Shown: piece by piece, positions 56,985 through 64,000 of the stretch
Layout: each line of letters begins with the position of its first letter
Numbering within the stretch: the stretch's first letter is position 1
DNA from: Burkholderiales bacterium
GTDB taxonomy: Bacteria > Pseudomonadota > Gammaproteobacteria > Burkholderiales > Burkholderiaceae_C
Assembly: GCA_016195825.1 (NCBI GenBank)
Contig: JACPYV010000040.1
Location: 1-64,000, forward strand
Direction of reading: 5' to 3'
DNA length: 64,000 bases
Notes under the pieces: model-generated
Told to the model about the DNA's origin: nothing
The model's database searches: none
Seen by the model: only the letters and a program-made list of their open reading frames with translations
Position numbers and translations under genes: made by a program

Positions 56985-58994
56985 GTGCTTCATCGCTTCT
57001 ATTACGTTACCGCGATTGTTGCGGCATGCCTCCTCTTATCGAGCTGCGCGGGATATCAAGCCTTCCGGGAAGGGCGTTCGGATCTGGCCGATGGCAAGGT
57101 AGAACCAGGCCTGTCCAAGTTGAAAGAGGCTGTCGAGAAGGACCCGAGCAACGTTGAGTTCCGTCAGACCTACTTCAGCGAGCGGGATGCGGCGGTGAAC
57201 GCACTTGTGCGGCGAGCCGAGATCGCGATGGAAACGGGAGATTTCGGCAGCGCGCACGAGTCGTATGCGCGAGTGCTGCAACTGGATCCGGCAAACGGCC
57301 GGGGGATGGCTGGAGGAACACGGGTCGATGCGGCGCAGCGCCAGTGGGGCATGCTTGAAACGGCACTTGTCCTCTCCCGCTCTGGGGACAACGACGGCGC
57401 CATCGGGCGCGTGCAGCAGGTGCTTTCAGAAAACCCCGCGCACATCCGAGCCACATCGTTGATGAAGGCACTCCAACGTCAACGCGCAGACCAGACGGGC
57501 AGAGATCTTGGAATCTATCCCAGGCTCAAGGAGGGTTTTCGCAAACCAGTCACCTTCAATTTCTCAGGCGCGAGTCTGCAACAGGTGTTCGAGGCGTTGA
57601 AGCTGGCTTCCGGCCTTAACTACGTCATCGACAAGGACGTGAAGACAGATCAGCGCGTCACGCTCTCGGTCACCAACAAGCCGGTCGAGGACATCCTGCG
57701 GCTGCTCTTGGCGACCAACCAGCTCGACCGCCGCATCCTGGACGAAGACACCCTGCTGATCTATCCGAATACGCCAGCCAAAGCGGCCGAGTACCGAGAG
57801 ATGGTCGTCCGCACCTTTTACCTTAGCCATGCCGAAGCGAACAGAGTCGCCACCCTCGTTCGCACAATTGCCAAGGCCAGGGACGTGGTTGTCGACGACA
57901 AGCTTAACTTGATGGTTGTTCGGGACAGTGCAGAGGTGGTGCGCCTCGTCGAGAAGCTGGTGGCCGCTCAGGACGTACCTGAGCCGGAGGTGATGCTCGA
58001 GCTGGAGGTACTCGAAATCAGCGTGAACCGACTGCTCGAAATGGGCGTCAACTGGCCGAGCTCCGTGTCCGCAACCGTCACTGGCGCAGCAGGTACGCCG
58101 GGAGTCCTCACCCCCTTTGAAGCAAGGCATTTGAACTCGGGGCTTGTTCGCCTAAACGTCGGAGATCCGCTTCTCGCCGCCAAGCTGCGCAGCACTAAAG
58201 GTGATGCCAATTTGCTGGCCAATCCAAGGGTGCGTGTGCGCAACAAGCAAGCGGCGAAGATCCTCATCGGGGAACGCGTACCAGTGTTCACAACGACGGC
58301 CACGGCTAACGTCGGCACGTCGGAGTCGGTGAACTACCTAGACGTGGGTCTGAAGCTGGATATCGAACCCACCATCTCGTTCGATGGCGAGGTATCGATG
58401 AAGCTGGCCCTCGAGGTCTCCAACATCCTCGCGACCATCACGCGCGCGAGCGGCACCCAAGCCTATCGTCTCGGCACCCGCAACACATCGACCACTCTGC
58501 GCGTGCACGACGGCGAAACCAACGTCCTCGCAGGGCTCATTCAACGGGACGAACGCAGGTCCAACACCGGCATCCCCGGACTCAATGAGATCCCGTTGAT
58601 CAGCAAGCTCTTCGGAGCCGCCCAAGACAGTGATTCACGCACAGAGATCGTCTTGCTAATCACGCCGCACATCGTGCGCAACGTCGAGTTGCCGGGCCTA
58701 GGAATGCAGGAGTTTCTCGCTGGCACGGACGCCTCAGTAGGCGCGGCTCCCATCCAGCTCGGCACGCCCTCCCTGGCCTATCCCGCAAACCGGCCTCCGG
58801 GCATGCCGCCTGCCTACCCTCTGCTGCCACCGCAGCCGCAGCCCGGCCCGCAACCACAGTTCGCCGTACCCGCCTCGCCGTCGCAACCGGCGTCGTCACC
58901 CGCGGCCGGCCAGCCACCCAGTCCTCCGCCAGCCTTCACACCCCCGCCTCTGGTGCCCACTAAGCCTGGCACATTACCTGGCAGTGGAAGCTGA
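56985..58994 (+). CDS. GspD/MshL-like secretin lipoprotein (second system)
   Basis: 669 residues from GTG 56985. Signal with lipobox LSSC near residue 21, then a TPR-type helical region to about 165 (GKVEPGLSKLKEAVEKDPSN), secretin STN domain (VTFNFSGASLQQVFEAL) with N-domains, and the secretin core: ANPRVRVRNKQAAKILIGERVPV, GLIQRDERRSNTGIPGLNEIPLISKLFG. The tail from about 600 is Pro-rich. The lipoprotein and TPR start make it closer to MshL-type secretins than to the canonical GspD at the window start. Confidence 0.9.
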   Translation: MLHRFYYVTAIVAACLLLSSCAGYQAFREGRSDLADGKVEPGLSKLKEAVEKDPSNVEFRQTYFSERDAAVNALVRRAEIAMETGDFGSAHESYARVLQLDPANGRGMAGGTRVDAAQRQWGMLETALVLSRSGDNDGAIGRVQQVLSENPAHIRATSLMKALQRQRADQTGRDLGIYPRLKEGFRKPVTFNFSGASLQQVFEALKLASGLNYVIDKDVKTDQRVTLSVTNKPVEDILRLLLATNQLDRRILDEDTLLIYPNTPAKAAEYREMVVRTFYLSHAEANRVATLVRTIAKARDVVVDDKLNLMVVRDSAEVVRLVEKLVAAQDVPEPEVMLELEVLEISVNRLLEMGVNWPSSVSATVTGAAGTPGVLTPFEARHLNSGLVRLNVGDPLLAAKLRSTKGDANLLANPRVRVRNKQAAKILIGERVPVFTTTATANVGTSESVNYLDVGLKLDIEPTISFDGEVSMKLALEVSNILATITRASGTQAYRLGTRNTSTTLRVHDGETNVLAGLIQRDERRSNTGIPGLNEIPLISKLFGAAQDSDSRTEIVLLITPHIVRNVELPGLGMQEFLAGTDASVGAAPIQLGTPSLAYPANRPPGMPPAYPLLPPQPQPGPQPQFAVPASPSQPASSPAAGQPPSPPPAFTPPPLVPTKPGTLPGSGS

Positions 58995-59000
58995 GCGGCA

Positions 59001-59471
59001 ATGGACTCGAGGGGCTTTTCGCTGGTCGAACTGCTGGTAGTGATTGCCATCATGTCGGTGCTCGCCTCCATCGGCCTACCGCTCGCCGAGCTATCGCATC
59101 GGCGCAGTCAAGAAGAAGAGCTGAGGCGGTCGCTTCGGGAAATTCGCTCGGCCCTTGATGCCTACAAGCAGATGGTCGATGGCGGCTTGATCGCTCGTCC
59201 CATTGGCGGATCCGGCTATCCGCCAAGTCTCCAAGTTCTGGTCGCTGGAGAGATCAACATGCAGACGCCGAACGGCGCGAAGCTGTATTTCCTGCGACGC
59301 ATCCTGCGCGACCCCTTTGCGCCGGAATCAGTCGTGGACCCTGCGCAGACATGGGGCCTCAGGAGTTACGAGAGTACGCCCGACGATCCGAAGCCCGGGC
59401 GCGATGTGTACGACGTGTATTCGAAGGTTCCGGGAAAAGGGCTGGACGGTCGGGAGTACCGGCAACTGTGA
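59001..59471 (+). CDS. Pseudopilin (second system)
   Basis: 156 residues. Prepilin signal GFSLVELLVVIAIMSVLASIGLPLAEL with Glu at +5, then SLREIRSALDAYKQMVDGG and YPPSLQVLVAGE. A GspG/GspH-like minor pseudopilin. Six bases after the secretin gene and overlapping the next one. Confidence 0.85.
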   Translation: MDSRGFSLVELLVVIAIMSVLASIGLPLAELSHRRSQEEELRRSLREIRSALDAYKQMVDGGLIARPIGGSGYPPSLQVLVAGEINMQTPNGAKLYFLRRILRDPFAPESVVDPAQTWGLRSYESTPDDPKPGRDVYDVYSKVPGKGLDGREYRQL

Positions 59472-59845
59472 AGTCCACCCGCGGCGGCTTCACGCTAATC
59501 GAGTTGCTGGTCGTGATGGCGATTCTTGCCGCCCTGCTTGCGCTCGCGGCACCGCGCTATTTCGATTCGCTCGACCGCGCCAAAGAGGCCGCACTGCGTA
59601 CTGATTTACGGATACTTCGCGAGGCGATCGACAAGTATCGGGCGGACACAGGTCGACTGCCCGAAACCGTGCAAGTTCTCGCGCAAGAGCGGTATCTGCG
59701 GGAGATTCCTATTGACCCCATAACTGACCGGGAGGACACCTGGATCGCAATCCCGGCGCCCGACGGCGTCACATCCGGTGTTTATGACATTCGAAGCGGC
59801 GCCGCAGGTACGGCACGCAACGGCACCGCGTACACGACCTGGTGA
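59468..59845 (+). CDS. Pseudopilin (second system)
   Basis: 125 residues from GTG 59468 (GTGA overlap). Prepilin signal GGFTLIELLVVMAILAALLALAAPRYFDSL, then LRTDLRILREAIDKYRADTGRLPETVQVLAQERYLREIP, a GspG-type fold ending at TAYTTW. Very likely made together with the preceding pseudopilin. Confidence 0.88.
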   Translation: MKSTRGGFTLIELLVVMAILAALLALAAPRYFDSLDRAKEAALRTDLRILREAIDKYRADTGRLPETVQVLAQERYLREIPIDPITDREDTWIAIPAPDGVTSGVYDIRSGAAGTARNGTAYTTW

Positions 59846-60004
59846 GCGGCCAGTGACCGTCAACAACACCTATAGCTCTTGACGTCGAATGTTGAAACGA
59901 CCCAGTTCCCTGCGGCCTCTTAGGCAACGATGTAATGATCCCTCCTTGCTAAGGCGCCCACAAAATCCCGCTCACATTGTTCGCATCAGTCAGAGAGTGC
60001 CAAC

Positions 60005-60448
60005 TTGAATTGCAGAAATTGCGTACGAAACAATTGGCGGACCTCTGGCTTCACATACATAGGGGTGCTGATTGCTGTTGCCATTCTAGGGATGGGACTG
60101 GCAACAGCTGCACCAGTATGGCAAAAGATTGCGGAACGGGACCGTTTGGAAGAGCTTGATTGGATCGGAAATGAGTTCGTGCAGGCCGTGGCGTCCTACT
60201 ACGAGGGAACCCCTGGGATTGTTGTAAAAACTTATCCCTCTTCGCTACAGAGCCTCGTACTCGACGATCGATTTGTTTTCATGAAGAGACATCTGCGACG
60301 CATCTACGCAAACCCATTTTCTGGGCAACCAGACTGGGAGCTGGTCCTTGCTCCGCAAGGCGGTATTCGAGGCATCCGGGTTGCCATACTGGTGGGTGGA
60401 AAATTGGAGGCGCGGACCTATGCGTTCAATCCACCGTTTCAGAGATAG
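60005..60448 (+). CDS. Pseudopilin-like protein (second system)
   Basis: 147 residues starting with TTG 60005, no ATG nearby. Prepilin signal SGFTYIGVLIAVAILGMGLATAAPVWQKI with Tyr in place of Glu at +4/+5, then a domain with LDWIGNEFVQAVASYYEGTPG and AYNPSLQ-like YPSSLQSLVLDDR. Separated from the previous gene by 159 bases, so possibly expressed separately. Lacking the conserved Glu5, it may be a tip-type (GspK-like) subunit. Confidence 0.65.
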   Translation: MNCRNCVRNNWRTSGFTYIGVLIAVAILGMGLATAAPVWQKIAERDRLEELDWIGNEFVQAVASYYEGTPGIVVKTYPSSLQSLVLDDRFVFMKRHLRRIYANPFSGQPDWELVLAPQGGIRGIRVAILVGGKLEARTYAFNPPFQR

Positions 60449-60597
60449 ACCTGAACAGCCCGACGAGCCCCTCAACCGGGCCGAGATAAACACTTTCAAG
60501 TAGCTTTTTGGCTGGTTCAAGAGCCTTTCGCATTGCTTTCGAATAGGGGGCAACGGGTCTATCTCCCACCACCCCCGACTGAACGAGCGCAGAGCGT

Positions 60598-63500
60598 CTA
60601 TGGATGCGTTCCTCGATTTGTCGCCGCGACTAACTCATCGGCGAAGCTATTCGGCACGAACGGTACCTGCGCAAAGCATAGGTCTCGCTCCCCCTCTAGT
60701 TTGGCCAGGAGGTGGCCACGGCCCAGCAGCCGTTCGGCGCCACGCTCGCCCAGCGCAATCTCGGAGGTCCCTTCGCCGTCGACCCGTAAGATCAACCGAT
60801 TCCCCAAGTTGGCGCGGAGCTGCATGGGCATGACGTTGGCATCCGGCCGCTGAGCCGCAAAGACGAGGTAGATGCCGGCAGCCCGTGCTTTGACGCCCAG
60901 TCGCTGCACGACCGAAGAAACTGCTTCCTTGTATTCCTCAGTCAGCATCCACTCCGCGAACTCGTCGTGGACGAGCCAGATTACTGGCAGCCGCTCTCCA
61001 ACAGATACCTTCTTGTTGTATGCGGCCAGGTTGTTCACCCGCGCAATCTTGAACAGCACGTACCGACGATCCATCTCGGCAACAAGTTCTTTCAGCCGCT
61101 CGTTGGCTACATCCTGGTTGTCGATGATGCCGCCGTCCAGATGGGGAAGCCCCTCGAAGGCGAAGTAGTCAACGCCTTGCTTTGGATCGATGAGAATGAT
61201 CCGGGCTTGCGCGGGCGTATTGGTGGCCGCGATGGCCAGAATGATGTTCTGGACCAGTACCGATTTGCCGCTACCGGTGCTGCCGGCGACCAGCGTGTGG
61301 GGGGCGTGGAGACGGCTTGGCGAGAGAATTAGGGGAGAACCGTCGTTCTCTCGCACGGCAATCAGGAGGTCCTGATTGCCCCAGGTCGATGGATCCGGTT
61401 GCCAGCTTCCCCAGAGCTTGCCGATCTCCACCAGCTCTCTGCTCGGGCGCTCGATGGCCAGCACGACAGCACCTGGTTCTGCTCGGATCGAGATGACGTT
61501 CAGTCCGAAGGTCGTCAGCAATTCGGAACGCTTGCGTGACACCAGATCGATTGTCAGGTTAGCGCTGCCAGCGAACCGGAGCAGTGCACTGTTGGGGGTG
61601 AGGGTTGAACTTGTCAGCTTGGCTTGAAGCTGGAGCTGCTGTAGAGCGCTCTTGGCTTGAAGGGCCGTGCGAGCCAACCATTCTGGATCGCTGTCACGGG
61701 CGCTGCCCGGATCCGCGCTGATCAATCGAGCGATCCCGGGGTAGGCCCACCCGGCAGATGGCTGGGGCGGCGGCTGATTCGGTACCTCTGTCGGGCCCGC
61801 TGCGTCGGGTGCCGGCTGAGGAGCAGGCGGAGGTTTACGCGGGCGTGCCGCGCCGCCGCCGGTCCCAGCGGGCGGGGCTCCGGACTCAGGGGGTGTACCG
61901 CCGGGGTTCCCGGATGCACCGGGCCTACGCCAAACCGGGCTTTGCTCCAGATGGAGAGCACCGCTAGACAAGCGCAGCGGCAACGTGCTCTCGCGCCTCC
62001 AGTAAGCCAAGAGCAGTCGCTTCAGGGTTGGTCGCCCGTAGATCTCTTGGAAGCCCTCAGAGAGGCCCGGGACCGGCGTGATCTCAGTGCAGTCAGAGTC
62101 GTCTGCGGTCGGCACGAACACGTGCGACCGGCCACGGAGCTCGATTTCACAGCGACCTTCCCGGAGAGCCCGGCGCCAGGCACTCAGATCGATACCGCTT
62201 GCGGCTGGCAGTCGCACGCCGTCAAGCAACAGGTCGGAAATGCGAGTGAGCCAAGACTCCCGGTCAAGACGGTCGTCGTTGCCAAACAGCGCATCCTCGA
62301 TCCGGCGCATCGTGTCCCGCAACTGCTTCTGCGACTCCTTGCGCTTTGCGGCAAGGCCGTTCAATTCGACAAACTTCGCCTCGCTCACGAACATCGAAAT
62401 TCGCAGGCCATGTTCTGGCGTCTCTTCCGCGGAGATCGCAAGGAGATCAGCCAGCTGTTCCTCGCGCTGGCCCATCCATGCAGCGTAGTCATCGAGGAAG
62501 TACCAGCCGAAGTTGCGATGGGCTCCCAGCTCGTCCTTGATCAGGTGGCGGCTCAGCACCACACCGATCAGCTCGCTCGCGCTTTCGCCGCGGCGAGCGG
62601 CGCGGAGGACGATGTCGCCCGAAACGTCGTTGGCGTCGTCGATGAGGCGATCCGCAAGCGCGCGAAGGTCTGGCTCCGACAGGCCAAGGCCGAGGGATCT
62701 GAGGCGGTTCAGGATCATCGAGCGCAACAAGCCGAGCGGCGCGCGAGACGAGATGACGACGTTGCGCCCTTGGGTGGCGGACTGCTTGTAGCGAATAACG
62801 CGAACATCCTGGTTAAGCAGTTGCCTACGGTCCAAGAGCTCGTCGAAATTGACCACCCAGTTCCCGAGATCATGGGTCTCCTGGAAGATCCGTGCGGTGC
62901 GCCCGTCTCGGAAATCGAGTTGTCGAACGGGGAGGTAGCGGCGCTCGGTTTGGCCGTCCCAGTCGCCGTTGAAGAATGTTGCCAAGGCCGTCAGGTAAGA
63001 CCAGCCTTCGATGCTCTGAACGGGACAACACAGGAACACCGCCGATTTCAGATCATCGGCAGCGGCCGGTTTGCGCCTCGACCAGCGCGATGGCAGCAAC
63101 GATCGAATGCTCGCAGGCTCGGCGGACTCCACGTACCAATGCAGCCGCGCGTGCCGTGCGATGACGTCTTGCGAGAAGACGATGTCGAAGGGCGCCCCGT
63201 CTTTCGGGTCGGGTGGTGGCGCCTGATCGGCGATGACGGAAATGCGCAGCCGTGCCATGAAGTCTTGCGTGGCTTCGCTGGCGCTATACGCATCGGCCGT
63301 GGGCTCGGCACCCAGGATGGAGCGATACACGTCCCGAAGCCGCTGGTCTTCGACATGACGAAGAAGAACCTGACATCTGACGTCTTCGTCGTCGTCGTGA
63401 AACTGGCCAAGCTTGTCGACCACGGCTTGGGGAAGCCGCGCCGAGTCACAGTTGAAGAGGACGACGGACATGTTCGCCCGCTCGTGCGGATGCAGCGCAA

Positions 63501-64000
63501 GGTATCGCTGCACGAGGTCCAAAACGCAAGCGCTACCTTCGGCCGGGCTCTCGCTCGTGCTCTCCATGCCATCGGCGGGAGCGATTGGCGGCTCAAGGAG
63601 GCTGTAGTCTTGCTGCACGTCGCTGGTGGACAGCAGCAACGGCCCATCTACACCCCAGATGATCGCCACCTCTGGGTACAGGGAATGGGCCATGTCCTGG
63701 GCGAGATCTCGGAAGAAGAGTCGGGTGTCACCGAAGAGGGCTTCCCGTGCATCCAGCAAGCGCTCGGCTAGATCGGCGACCAACGTTGCCTTTCTCCACA
63801 TAGCTGCTAAACGCAACGGGTTCCACGGGGCAACGACCGCGGCGGGCGCGCCGCCTTCAACCATGACGATCCCGATCTGCAGCAACGGCCTCAGAAGTAG
63901 CTCGCGATTGCGGTCGCCCTTGGCCAACGAGACCACCGCTTTCAGCAGCTCGGCGAACGCCGTAACCTGGGTCAGGTTTGCTTCAGCGCCCGGGCCGTCG
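60598..64000 (-). CDS. FtsK/HerA-like DNA translocase, DptH-like (5' end outside window)
   Basis: Open without stop to the window edge; at least 1133 residues, running to the TAG at 60598. The C-terminal third is an FtsK-type ATPase: Walker A AGSTGSGKSVLVQN (about 61250-61300), IILIDPKQGVDYFAFEGLPHL, Walker B region IWLVHDEFAEWM (about 60940-60985), and KARAAGIYLVFAAQRPDANVMPMQLRANLGNRLILRV. A Pro/Gly-rich linker lies near 61800-61900. The long N-terminal part is unique-looking. The ATPase part resembles DptH of phosphorothioate-dependent restriction (DptFGH), but DndBCDE genes are not in view. Convergent with the T2SS-like operon. Confidence 0.6.
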   Translation of the reverse strand, partial: DGPGAEANLTQVTAFAELLKAVVSLAKGDRNRELLLRPLLQIGIVMVEGGAPAAVVAPWNPLRLAAMWRKATLVADLAERLLDAREALFGDTRLFFRDLAQDMAHSLYPEVAIIWGVDGPLLLSTSDVQQDYSLLEPPIAPADGMESTSESPAEGSACVLDLVQRYLALHPHERANMSVVLFNCDSARLPQAVVDKLGQFHDDDEDVRCQVLLRHVEDQRLRDVYRSILGAEPTADAYSASEATQDFMARLRISVIADQAPPPDPKDGAPFDIVFSQDVIARHARLHWYVESAEPASIRSLLPSRWSRRKPAAADDLKSAVFLCCPVQSIEGWSYLTALATFFNGDWDGQTERRYLPVRQLDFRDGRTARIFQETHDLGNWVVNFDELLDRRQLLNQDVRVIRYKQSATQGRNVVISSRAPLGLLRSMILNRLRSLGLGLSEPDLRALADRLIDDANDVSGDIVLRAARRGESASELIGVVLSRHLIKDELGAHRNFGWYFLDDYAAWMGQREEQLADLLAISAEETPEHGLRISMFVSEAKFVELNGLAAKRKESQKQLRDTMRRIEDALFGNDDRLDRESWLTRISDLLLDGVRLPAASGIDLSAWRRALREGRCEIELRGRSHVFVPTADDSDCTEITPVPGLSEGFQEIYGRPTLKRLLLAYWRRESTLPLRLSSGALHLEQSPVWRRPGASGNPGGTPPESGAPPAGTGGGAARPRKPPPAPQPAPDAAGPTEVPNQPPPQPSAGWAYPGIARLISADPGSARDSDPEWLARTALQAKSALQQLQLQAKLTSSTLTPNSALLRFAGSANLTIDLVSRKRSELLTTFGLNVISIRAEPGAVVLAIERPSRELVEIGKLWGSWQPDPSTWGNQDLLIAVRENDGSPLILSPSRLHAPHTLVAGSTGSGKSVLVQNIILAIAATNTPAQARIILIDPKQGVDYFAFEGLPHLDGGIIDNQDVANERLKELVAEMDRRYVLFKIARVNNLAAYNKKVSVGERLPVIWLVHDEFAEWMLTEEYKEAVSSVVQRLGVKARAAGIYLVFAAQRPDANVMPMQLRANLGNRLILRVDGEGTSEIALGERGAERLLGRGHLLAKLEGERDLCFAQVPFVPNSFADELVAATNRGTHP

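Larger units (their letters stand above)
35418..64000. mobile_element. Genomic island integrated in ttcA (right end outside window)
   Basis: The boundary is set by the interruption of ttcA near 35396-35418. Beyond it, base composition falls and varies by block, integrase genes come first, and gene content is accessory: regulators, decayed umuDC, YD-repeat toxin genes, a second T2SS-like operon and an FtsK-like translocase. No tRNA gene marks the junction. The ttcA coding region is a known integration site of the E. coli Rac prophage, so the choice of target is plausible. The extent to the right and possible composite structure are unknown. Confidence 0.75.

Noticed and set aside
61657-63771. 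Long plus-strand open frame of about 700 residues
   Set aside because: It is the reverse shadow of the FtsK-like gene; repetitive Gln/Arg/Val composition and no protein pattern.
1-64000. CRISPR arrays, rRNA or tRNA genes
   Set aside because: No regularly spaced repeats of CRISPR size and no tRNA or rRNA pattern were seen on reading the window.

Overview
The window is high-GC chromosomal DNA from a betaproteobacterium of the order Burkholderiales, probably near Roseateles, Mitsuaria or Rubrivivax. This rests on the linked block tyrS / M23 peptidase / anmK / erpA / rpsI / rplM, on folB next to ttcA, on an imuA-imuB-dnaE2 cassette, and on the recurring CCCC-TC-GGGG hairpins between genes. Assignment is by family recognition in the translated sequence; no database search was run.

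Left half (1-35.4 kb) is ordinary core genome. It opens with the end of a canonical type II secretion operon (gspD partial, gspE, gspF). Next come a DUF3455 lipoprotein, a 5'-nucleotidase, two small unknown genes, and a four-gene minus-strand set for exported or membrane proteins (DUF4331, small lipoprotein, helical-repeat protein, HupE/UreJ-like). A tricorn-like S41 protease gene is cut by one in-frame TAA. It is followed by a CoA-transferase, an exported propeller-like protein, tyrS, an M23 peptidase, anmK, erpA, rpsI, rplM, GNAT, DUF2726, srkA, YCII and VOC genes. A LexA-box-controlled imuA-imuB-dnaE2 cassette has a dnaE2 broken by one lost base and an internal deletion. Then come msrP-msrQ and an unusual FAD-oxidoreductase/FolB fusion.

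At about 35.4 kb ttcA stops inside its PP-loop motif (SGGK) and a large island begins. It runs off the right end, so its far boundary is not visible. Its first genes are three successive tyrosine-recombinase-like proteins (441, 507, 818 aa) and a 146-aa coiled-coil protein, in overlapping frames. A patchwork follows: two unknown genes, two XRE regulators, a BPSL0761-family protein, a lipoprotein, an exported protein and the decayed remains of umuD and umuC.

From 45.7 kb base composition drops sharply. Three consecutive exported YD-repeat (RHS-like) genes lead to a C-terminal tail with an HNH-like motif, followed by a Tdi1-like immunity gene. Directly downstream, on the same strand, lies a compact, translationally coupled type II secretion-like operon (G, F, E, L/PilM-like, PilN-like, PilO-like, C/PilP-like, secretin D, three more pseudopilins). 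The window closes with a convergent, truncated FtsK-like translocase resembling DptH, which suggests a defence module beyond the edge.

Most interesting hypothesis: the signal-peptide-bearing YD/RHS toxin set and the adjacent small type II-like secretion operon form one island-borne toxin-export system. A second theme is loss of SOS mutagenesis: both the dnaE2 cassette and a umuDC copy are broken.
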